Source: Endozoicomonas sp. ISHI1 (GTDB lineage: Bacteria > Pseudomonadota > Gammaproteobacteria > Pseudomonadales > Endozoicomonadaceae). From it: DNA of 64,000 nucleotides. Shown here one piece after another: positions 57,690-64,000 of the stretch. The notes under the pieces were generated by a model that saw only the letters and a list, made by a program, of their open reading frames with translations, had not been told where the DNA came from and ran no database searches. Numbering within the stretch: position 1 is the first letter of the stretch; the number at the start of each line of letters is the position of its first letter. A program made the translations under genes and the position numbers. The stretch is taken from NCBI RefSeq assembly GCF_024606225.1, contig NZ_JAGRPU010000010.1:1-64000 (forward strand). Reading direction: 5' to 3'.

Positions 57690-57710
57690 GACTATCAGGG
57701 AGGGTAAGGA

Positions 57711-58931
57711 ATGTCGTTTAGAATTGGGTTGACCGGATTAAATGCTGCACAGCAGGATCTGGAAATTGTCAGTAATAATATTGCCAACAGTAATACCATT
57801 GGCTTTAAAGGGTCCCGCGCAGAGTTTTCTGATGTTTATGCTTCTTCGATAGGAGGCGGTAATGGTCAGGTGGCAGGTGTTGAGGTGGCCTCTATCAGCC
57901 AGCAGTTCTCCCAGGGCAATATCACTTCCACAGAAAATGCTCTTGATATGGCGGTTAATGGTCAGGGTTTTTTCGTAGTTAATGACAATGGCCAAATGAA
58001 TTACACCCGGGCAGGCTTCTTTCAGTTAGATGCCAATAATAACGTGGTGAATAATAAGGGCCTCAGGCTTCAGGGGTATTCAGCGGATGCATCGGGCAAC
58101 GTACTGGCTGGTACCCAGACCGACCTGAAAATCAACCAGACCTCTATACCCGCTCAGGCTACTACCGATGTGGTGACGCTGGCTAATCTGGATGCCAGAA
58201 CGGATGCCATTACTCCCGCTGTGCCAATAGACCCAACCAACCCGTCCACCTTTAATTCCACTATGGCATTTAATGTTAATGACAGTCTGGGTGGAAGCCA
58301 CACCGTCAGTATGTATTTTGCAAAAACGGCAGATAACGCCTGGGACATTGAATTTTATTTTGACGGACAGGGGCCTGACTTGACCCAGCCTGTCACGTTT
58401 AATAACGATGGAACACTGGCAACGCCTGTCGGTGGCGGGGTAACTCTGGGTATTCCAGCCGGGGATGCCCGACTATCGGGTGCTGCTGCAATGAGCTTCG
58501 ACATAGATATTTCAGATTTCACTCAGTTGGGCACTGACTCAGCGGTAAACCGGGTAACCCAGAATGGCTTTCCTCCGGGCTCACTCAACGGTATTCAGAT
58601 TACTGCAGACGGTATTCTTCAGGCTCTTTACTCCAACGGACAAACTCAGGTTCAGGGGCAGATTGTTCTGGCTGATTTTGCTAACGACAGTGGTTTGATT
58701 CCTATGGGGGACAGTCTCTGGCAGTCGAGCTTCGCTTCAGGTAACCCAGCTTTGGGTATTCCGGGGGCCGGTGTTATGGGGTCACTGGAGTCAGGAGCAC
58801 TGGAACAATCTAATGTCGATATATCCCTGCAACTGGTGCGTTTGATTGAGGCCCAGAGTAACTATCAGGCCAACGCCAAGACCATTGAAACCAGTAATAA
58901 CCTTACCCAGGCACTGATGAATATTATCTGA
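57711..58931 (+). CDS. flgE: Flagellar hook protein FlgE
   Basis: The 406-residue major hook protein has the amino-terminal GLNAAQQDLEIVSNNIANSN motif, VNGQGFFVVNDNGQMNYTRA, and the C-terminal SNVDISLQLVRLIEAQSNYQ with TLMNII-type end. About 400 residues is typical for gammaproteobacteria. It forms the universal joint outside the cell. GGAGG stands nine bases before the ATG. Its stop overlaps the flgF start by one base (TGATG). Confidence 0.95.
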   Translation: MSFRIGLTGLNAAQQDLEIVSNNIANSNTIGFKGSRAEFSDVYASSIGGGNGQVAGVEVASISQQFSQGNITSTENALDMAVNGQGFFVVNDNGQMNYTRAGFFQLDANNNVVNNKGLRLQGYSADASGNVLAGTQTDLKINQTSIPAQATTDVVTLANLDARTDAITPAVPIDPTNPSTFNSTMAFNVNDSLGGSHTVSMYFAKTADNAWDIEFYFDGQGPDLTQPVTFNNDGTLATPVGGGVTLGIPAGDARLSGAAAMSFDIDISDFTQLGTDSAVNRVTQNGFPPGSLNGIQITADGILQALYSNGQTQVQGQIVLADFANDSGLIPMGDSLWQSSFASGNPALGIPGAGVMGSLESGALEQSNVDISLQLVRLIEAQSNYQANAKTIETSNNLTQALMNII

Positions 58932-59665
58932 TGGATAAAGTACTTTATATCAGCACCGCCGGAGCCAATCTGGCCATGAAAGCCCAACAGGTGCATGCCA
59001 ATAACCTGGCTAATGTCTCTACCCCCGGATTCCGCCGGGACTTTGTTAGCAGTATGGCTGTGGAAATGTCGGGTGATGGTCATGAAGGACGGGTGATGCC
59101 CAAGCTGCGTGGACTGGGTAGCCGTTTCGCCAGCGGCTCAATGGATACTACTGGTCGTGCAATGGATGTTGCGATCAGTGGCAGTGGCTGGTTTGCGGTC
59201 AAGGGCAGTGATGGCAATGAAGCATATACCCGTGCCGGACAGTTCAAAATAGATGATGAAGGCAATGTACTAACCGCCCGGGGGGATGCCGTTATCGGAG
59301 ATGGCGGACCTCTTCAGTTACCGGATAATCAGTCTGTCTCCTTTGGTGTAGACGGTACAATAAGTATCGTGCCTGCTGAGGGCGGCAATCCTGTTCAGGT
59401 AGGCCAGTTAAAGCTGGTGAACCCGGCTATTACAGAAATTACCAAAGGCGCAGACGGGCTTTTTCGTTCTATTGAGGGCGGAGAACTGGAGGCCGATCCG
59501 GAAGTCAGGTTACGAAGTGGTTTTCTTGAAGGCAGCAATGTGAATGCCCTGGAAGAAATGGTGTCGTTTTTAAGCCTCAGCCGTCAGTTTGAGGCCCAGA
59601 TGAAGTTGATGAAAACCGCAGGAGACATGGCTTCTGCGGGTGACCGATTAGTCAGAGATCAATAA
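58931..59665 (+). CDS. flgF: Flagellar basal-body rod protein FlgF
   Basis: The 244-residue proximal rod protein has QQVHANNLANVSTPGFRRDF at the start, VAISGSGWFAVKGSDGNEAY in the middle and EEMVSFLSLSRQFEAQMKLM at the end, the standard FlgF/FlgG-type flagellar hook-basal body signature. Start and stop overlap with flgE (TGATG) gives translational coupling. Confidence 0.95.
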   Translation: MDKVLYISTAGANLAMKAQQVHANNLANVSTPGFRRDFVSSMAVEMSGDGHEGRVMPKLRGLGSRFASGSMDTTGRAMDVAISGSGWFAVKGSDGNEAYTRAGQFKIDDEGNVLTARGDAVIGDGGPLQLPDNQSVSFGVDGTISIVPAEGGNPVQVGQLKLVNPAITEITKGADGLFRSIEGGELEADPEVRLRSGFLEGSNVNALEEMVSFLSLSRQFEAQMKLMKTAGDMASAGDRLVRDQ

Positions 59666-59705
59666 CGGACAGCAGATAACAACTTATAGCTCAGAGGACG
59701 AGCCT

Positions 59706-60491
59706 ATGAATCCCGCATTATGGGTCAGTAAGACAGGGCTGGCTGCTCAGGAAAAGCAGATGTCCATCATTTCCAACAACCTGGCCAACGTCAATACCAT
59801 CGGTTTCAAACGGGATCGGGCCAGCTTTGAAGATCTCTTTTATCACATTGAAAAGCAGCCGGGGGCTCTGTCAGACCAGGACAACGAACTGCCTTCCGGC
59901 TTGCAGATAGGAACTGGCGTAAAAATTACCGGAACCCAGAAAGTGTTTACTCCCGGCAGTTATGAAACCACCAAACAGGCACTGGATGTGGCAATCATTG
60001 GTAATGGCTTTTTTCAGTTTACACAGCCCGATGGAACCGCTGCATTCTCCAGAAATGGTCAGTTTCACCTGAATGGAGATGGTCAAATAGTGAATGCCAG
60101 TGGTTTGCCTTTGGAACCGGGCATTACCGTACCCGCTGACGCCACCGGAATCAGTATTAGTGAAGATGGCATTGTTATGGCAACCATTCAGGGGCAGGTT
60201 GATCCGACAGAAATAGGCCAGATCAGCATTGCTAATTTTGTTAATCCGGCTGGTCTCGTGGCTCTGGGGGGGAATCTGTACCTGCAATCTGCCGCCAGTG
60301 GTGACGCGATAGAAGGCACTGCCGGTCAGGGAGGTTTGGGTTCGCTGAAACAGTTTACTCTGGAAACATCTAATGTCAGCTCAGTGGAAGAGCTGGTCAA
60401 TATGATATCGGCACAGCGAGCCTATGAAATGAACTCCAAGGTCATTGCTGCGGCTGATGAAATGATGCAGTTCGTTAACCAGACTCTTTAA
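59706..60491 (+). CDS. flgG: Flagellar distal rod protein FlgG
   Basis: The 261-residue distal rod protein has EKQMSIISNNLANVNTIGFK, AIIGNGFFQFTQPDGTAAFS and the end SSVEELVNMISAQRAYEMNS. Length equals that of well-studied homologues. It connects rod to hook and runs through the P and L rings. GGACGAG precedes the ATG. Confidence 0.96.
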   Translation: MNPALWVSKTGLAAQEKQMSIISNNLANVNTIGFKRDRASFEDLFYHIEKQPGALSDQDNELPSGLQIGTGVKITGTQKVFTPGSYETTKQALDVAIIGNGFFQFTQPDGTAAFSRNGQFHLNGDGQIVNASGLPLEPGITVPADATGISISEDGIVMATIQGQVDPTEIGQISIANFVNPAGLVALGGNLYLQSAASGDAIEGTAGQGGLGSLKQFTLETSNVSSVEELVNMISAQRAYEMNSKVIAAADEMMQFVNQTL

Positions 60492-60514
60492 AAGGGTTGG
60501 ATAGAGGACAGAGA

Positions 60515-61255
60515 ATGAGACTTCTGTGTTTTATAGCCATGTTTATGCTGTTTGGTTGTTCGAGTGCACCCCGCCAGGGTGACACCAAACCTGCTGGTCA
60601 ACATCAGCAGGTGACAAAGGGCCCCGAACCTGAAGCGGAAAAAATGGTTGCTGATAACGCTGTCTTTCAAAAGGAAAGCTCCCACAACGAATCAGTTTAT
60701 CCCAATGGCAGCCTGTTTAATGCCAACTATGGCAACTTTATGTTCTCCGACCGCCGTGCCTACCGTCTGGGCGATATTCTGACCATCGAGCTGGAAGGTA
60801 CCACGAATATCAGCATGAGTGGTTTAAGTAAAGTCGACAAAAATAATGCCATCAGCATTCCTGATCCGACCCTGTTGGGTAAAACCAGTGCAGCTATTCT
60901 TGGCGGGGGCCGATCTCTGGCCTTTGAAGTTCAGCCTTCCAGAAGTTACGGAGGCAATACTTCCGCCAGCCGTGGAAATAGCCTGAAGGGTAATATTGCC
61001 GTGAAGGTGGTCGAGGTTTTCAGTAATGGCACCCTGAGGGTTGAGGGAGAAAAATGGTTGACCATCAATTCGGGTAAGGAGCTGATCAAGATCAGCGGGC
61101 TGGTCCGTCCGGAAGATATCAAAACGGATAACAAGGTTTCGTCTGAGCGACTGGCTGAAGCAAAAATTGATTACGTGGCATTGGGCATTAACTCCGATGC
61201 CCATGAACCGGGCTGGGTGAGCAAAATGCTTAACAGCCCATGGTTTCCATTTTGA
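60515..61255 (+). CDS. flgH: Flagellar L-ring lipoprotein FlgH
   Basis: Starting at ATG 60515 (GAGG seven bases upstream), the amino terminus MRLLCFIAMFMLFGCSS is a lipoprotein signal with cysteine at residue 15. GSLFNANYGNFMFSDRRAYR, LGDILTIELEGTT, GTLRVEGEKWLTINSGKE and DYVALGINSDAHEPGWVSKM are L-ring signatures. It forms the outer-membrane bushing around the rod. An in-frame ATG 18 bases earlier would spoil the lipoprotein signal and is less likely. Confidence 0.95.
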   Translation: MRLLCFIAMFMLFGCSSAPRQGDTKPAGQHQQVTKGPEPEAEKMVADNAVFQKESSHNESVYPNGSLFNANYGNFMFSDRRAYRLGDILTIELEGTTNISMSGLSKVDKNNAISIPDPTLLGKTSAAILGGGRSLAFEVQPSRSYGGNTSASRGNSLKGNIAVKVVEVFSNGTLRVEGEKWLTINSGKELIKISGLVRPEDIKTDNKVSSERLAEAKIDYVALGINSDAHEPGWVSKMLNSPWFPF

Positions 61256-61266
61256 CGGGAGTCACT

Positions 61267-62385
61267 ATGTCTTTAACACGGTGGGGACTGATTTTTCTTA
61301 TGCTCGTTGTGGCGGGCAATGCCAGTGCCCGTCGTTTGCTGGATATGGTGGATGTTGAAGGGGTCAGAAATAATCAGTTGATTGGTTACGGTCTGGTGGT
61401 CGGGCTTGATGGTACCGGAGATAAATCAGCATTCACCAAACAGTCGCTGGTGAACATGCTCAGAGAGTTTGGATTGACCATCAACAGTTCGGATGTGAAT
61501 TCAAAAAATATTGCAGCGGTAACCGTCCATGCCAGCTTGCCTCCGTTTGCCCGTCCGGGTCAGAAAATAGATGTATCAGTGTCTTCTATTGGTGATGCCA
61601 AGAGCCTGAGAGGAGGAACTCTGCTCCTGACACCGATGAAAGGTATCAATGGTGAGGTGTTCGCAGTCGCCCAGGGAAGCCTGATTGTGGGCGGAGTTTC
61701 TGCTGAAGGGTTGGCAGGAACGGCGGATGCGCCCATCGCTGGTAGCCGTATACAGATTAACACTACCAACGGCGGTCGCATTCCCGGAGGTGCATTGGTT
61801 GAGCGTTCAGTGAAGAGCGCTTTTAACTTTGGGGAGCAGTTGGTACTGAATTTAAAAGAACCGAGCTATACCAATGCCCGCAGGGTAGTGACAGCCATTA
61901 ATAATCACTTTGGCCCCAAAGTCGCCAATGCCAGCAATGGAGTTTCTATTCTGGTCTCGGCTCCCAGAGACAGTAGCCAGCGGGTGGCATTTATGTCCAT
62001 GCTGGAAGGACTGAATGTTGAAACGGCAGATCCTTCGGCACGTATTATTTTCAATTCCAGAACAGGCACTGTGGTAATGGGCGAGCATGTTCGTGTTCGC
62101 CCGGCTGCAGTCAGTCATGGCAACCTCGTCGTTAAAGTCCGGCAGACAACCTCGGTATCACAACCAGGTGCATTCTCTCAGGGAGGTCAGACGGAAGCCA
62201 TATTGAACAGTGATGTCACAATAGAAGAGCAGAATGCTGCCATCTATATGGTTAAAGAAGGCGTTACTTTGCAGGAAGTGGTCATGGCTATTAACGGTGT
62301 CGGAGCGACACCCACAGACTTGATGTCCATTCTCGAGGCTCTGAAAGCAGCCGGGGCTCTGGAAGCTGAGTTAATTGTGATTTAA
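61267..62385 (+). CDS. flgI: Flagellar P-ring protein FlgI
   Basis: Starting at ATG 61267 (GGGAG five bases upstream), MSLTRWGLIFLMLVVAGNAS is a Sec signal peptide with cleavage after ASA. The mature protein begins RRLLDMVDVEGVRNNQLIGY and contains GLVVGLDGTGDKSAFTKQSL, PPFARPGQKIDVSVSSIGDA and LVVGGVSAEG-type motifs of the periplasmic P ring. The end (TDLMSILEALKAAGALEAEL) is also typical. A longer frame from 61240 overlaps flgH and is less likely. Confidence 0.95.
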   Translation: MSLTRWGLIFLMLVVAGNASARRLLDMVDVEGVRNNQLIGYGLVVGLDGTGDKSAFTKQSLVNMLREFGLTINSSDVNSKNIAAVTVHASLPPFARPGQKIDVSVSSIGDAKSLRGGTLLLTPMKGINGEVFAVAQGSLIVGGVSAEGLAGTADAPIAGSRIQINTTNGGRIPGGALVERSVKSAFNFGEQLVLNLKEPSYTNARRVVTAINNHFGPKVANASNGVSILVSAPRDSSQRVAFMSMLEGLNVETADPSARIIFNSRTGTVVMGEHVRVRPAAVSHGNLVVKVRQTTSVSQPGAFSQGGQTEAILNSDVTIEEQNAAIYMVKEGVTLQEVVMAINGVGATPTDLMSILEALKAAGALEAELIVI

Positions 62386-62411
62386 ATGGATTTACGATAA
62401 GGGCGTTCGAT

Positions 62412-62744
62412 ATGGATATTGGAAGCAGTCTGTCAGCTAAACATCTGGCCAATATTTATCAGCCGGAACCCGGTCAGGGAAAAGGTCCGGAAGACCTGAA
62501 AGAAGCAGCAGAGGCCTTTGAAGCCATATTTGTTAACGAATTACTCAAGAGTATGCGAAGAGCCAATGAAGCGATGATGAGCAGCTCAGACTTGCCGATG
62601 TCGGGTAAAGATGTGCAGTTTTTTCAATCGATGTTTGACAGCCATATTGCCGGACATCTGGGTAAAGAAGGCGGGCTGGGCATAGCTGAAGCACTGGTAA
62701 GGCAGTTGGGTGATAAAGACGACAGGCTTAATACTGAACGTTAA
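62412..62744 (+). CDS. flgJ: Single-domain flagellar rod-binding protein FlgJ
   Basis: The 110-residue protein corresponds to the amino-terminal rod-cap domain only: LKEAAEAFEAIFVNELLKSM and GKDVQFFQSMFDSHIAGHLG with GLGIAEALVRQL. The C-terminal peptidoglycan hydrolase domain found in enterobacterial and Pseudomonas FlgJ (about 310-400 residues) is absent; flgK starts 15 bases after the stop. The cell-wall opening activity must come from another enzyme. Confidence 0.92.
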   Translation: MDIGSSLSAKHLANIYQPEPGQGKGPEDLKEAAEAFEAIFVNELLKSMRRANEAMMSSSDLPMSGKDVQFFQSMFDSHIAGHLGKEGGLGIAEALVRQLGDKDDRLNTER

Positions 62745-62758
62745 TCGGGGTAGATGAC

Positions 62759-64000
62759 ATGAGTCTGACACAGATAGGTATTTCTGGATTACAGGCCAGC
62801 CAGACATCGCTTAATGTCGCCAGTAACAATATTGCCAATGCCGAAACAGAAGGCTATAGCCGTCAAAGAGTTTACTGGTTCCCGACTTACACTTTGCATC
62901 CGGGAGTCGGTACCAAGGGAACCGGTGTTAATGCATCCAGCGTCGACCGAATAGCCAATAGTTTTCTTACTGCCCAGATGTGGGAGAGTCAATCTCTGGC
63001 GGAAAAGACAGCCACTTTTTCGGGATACATCGACTCGCTGGATAAATGGTTGGGCGATGACAGCACATCGCTTACCTCAGGCCTTGAGAGTTTCTTTACA
63101 ACACTTAATGGCGCAACGGTTGATCCTTATTCCAGTGCTGCCAGACAAGTCATACTCAGCGAAAGTAATAAGCTGGCTCAGCAGTTTACAACACTGAATA
63201 ACCAAATTGTCGGTCATCAGGGTTTAGCCGGGAGGCAATTGGAGGCTTCGGTTGCAGAAGCGAATGGTTTGCTGGCAAATATAGCGGGCTTTAATGACCA
63301 ACTAAAGAAGATCAGTGCCAGTGGTGAGGTTGCCAACGAGATGCTTGACCAAAGGGATCTCGCCGTCAAAGAATTATCAAAGCTGATGGGCATCAATGTT
63401 CTGGAGCAGCCTGATGGCAATCTCAATATTTACCTGAAATCAGGTCAGCCACTGCTGATCGGTGATCAGAGAAACAGCCTGAGTGTTACTGGCTCAGCCA
63501 GCCATCCTGATGGCTTTTCATTGGCGTTTGAAAGTGATTCTGCCTCCCTTCAGGTGCACGGTGATCCGGGGGGCAGCATTGGCGGCATCCTGAATTACCA
63601 GAATGGCACTTTAAGACAGGCTCAGAATGAGATTGGGCGTCTGGCAGTAGTCATAGCTTCGACGATCAATGCCCAGCTAAGACTTGGGGAGGATGTCAAT
63701 GGCAACTCCGGCGTGGATCTTTTTTCTGATCTGACTAATCCTGCCAGTGGTATCTTTTCGCTGGATGTCGCCTCCACCTCAGTGTCCGATATGAGAATTA
63801 CTGACAGTTCCCAGCTGAAAGCCAGTGACTATGATCTGCGGGTAGATAACACCGGCAACTATGTTATTACCCGGTTGAGCGATGGGGTTCAGTTCAGTGG
63901 CAGCTTGTCCGGAGCAGGTACTGATACCCTGAGTTTTGATGGCGTTGAGATTGATATCAACGGTGCCGCTACTGATCAGGCTTACCGGTTGTCACCGGTG
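62759..64000 (+). CDS. flgK: Flagellar hook-filament junction protein FlgK (partial, runs off the window)
   Basis: The first 414 codons of FlgK are visible and the frame is open at the window end. IGISGLQASQTSLNVASNNI and ANAETEGYSRQRVYW are the conserved amino terminus, and LIGDQRNSLSVTG lies in the variable middle. NEIGRLAVVIASTINAQLRL is typical of FlgK. GGGG lies eight bases before ATG 62759. The protein forms the first junction layer between hook and filament; flgL would be expected downstream. Confidence 0.93.
   Translation, partial: MSLTQIGISGLQASQTSLNVASNNIANAETEGYSRQRVYWFPTYTLHPGVGTKGTGVNASSVDRIANSFLTAQMWESQSLAEKTATFSGYIDSLDKWLGDDSTSLTSGLESFFTTLNGATVDPYSSAARQVILSESNKLAQQFTTLNNQIVGHQGLAGRQLEASVAEANGLLANIAGFNDQLKKISASGEVANEMLDQRDLAVKELSKLMGINVLEQPDGNLNIYLKSGQPLLIGDQRNSLSVTGSASHPDGFSLAFESDSASLQVHGDPGGSIGGILNYQNGTLRQAQNEIGRLAVVIASTINAQLRLGEDVNGNSGVDLFSDLTNPASGIFSLDVASTSVSDMRITDSSQLKASDYDLRVDNTGNYVITRLSDGVQFSGSLSGAGTDTLSFDGVEIDINGAATDQAYRLSPV

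Overview
The window looks like a chromosomal segment of a Gram-negative, flagellated, host-associated marine gammaproteobacterium. An Endozoicomonas-like organism is my best guess. This rests on gene content only: a contiguous flgBCDEFGHIJK operon, an ilvGM operon with an attenuator, a CsdA-CsdE fusion, eukaryotic-like F-box/WD40 and LamG domains, a giant TcdB/RTX-type toxin gene, and many decayed insertion sequences (IS). No rRNA, tRNA or CRISPR array was seen.

Layout. 1-465: a palindromic element that cuts what looks like the start of a type I restriction hsdR gene. 466-2853 (-): a membrane-anchored propeller-like protein with a 33-bp tandem repeat. 3325-32685 (+): one 9,786-codon gene, 46% of the window. 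It encodes a multidomain toxin: a TcdB-like but degenerate glycosyltransferase and cysteine-protease region, an intact-looking edema-factor-type adenylate cyclase, an alpha/beta hydrolase, a module present three times, a hydrophobic delivery-like region, RTX calcium-binding repeats and LamG-like folds. 32715-34745 (-): a GHKL ATPase with a possible nuclease tail, convergent with the toxin gene.

34746-40652 is an accessory island. It holds an IS1182-type transposase remnant, a gene cassette with integron-like boundaries, two ISAs1-type remnants each invaded by the same palindromic element, and an RloA/RloB (AbiL-like) defence pair between them. 40653-45228: a large unknown coiled-coil protein with an internal duplication, an EIIA-HPr phosphotransferase fusion, another palindromic element and a small acidic protein. 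45504-48796: a LysR regulator convergent with ilvGM, whose leader peptide and terminator form a classical branched-chain amino acid attenuator, with an extra membrane ORF inserted before ilvG. 48877-50843: an Omp85-type barrel and a small exported protein. 50882-53170: an F-box/WD40 protein gene lying between the two halves of an IS1380-type element. 53373-55986: CsdA-CsdE fusion and a bile acid:sodium symporter family protein. 56230-64000: the rod/hook flagellar operon, ending inside flgK.

Most notable: (1) the giant cyclase/hydrolase/RTX toxin with dead TcdB-like head domains; (2) a ~163-bp palindromic element in four copies whose arms covary between copies and for which the window itself supplies an uninterrupted target site; (3) the F-box/WD40 gene as an apparent passenger of an IS1380 element; (4) an integron-type cassette with exactly matching boundary heptamers. 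All family assignments come from reading motifs by eye, without database searches.
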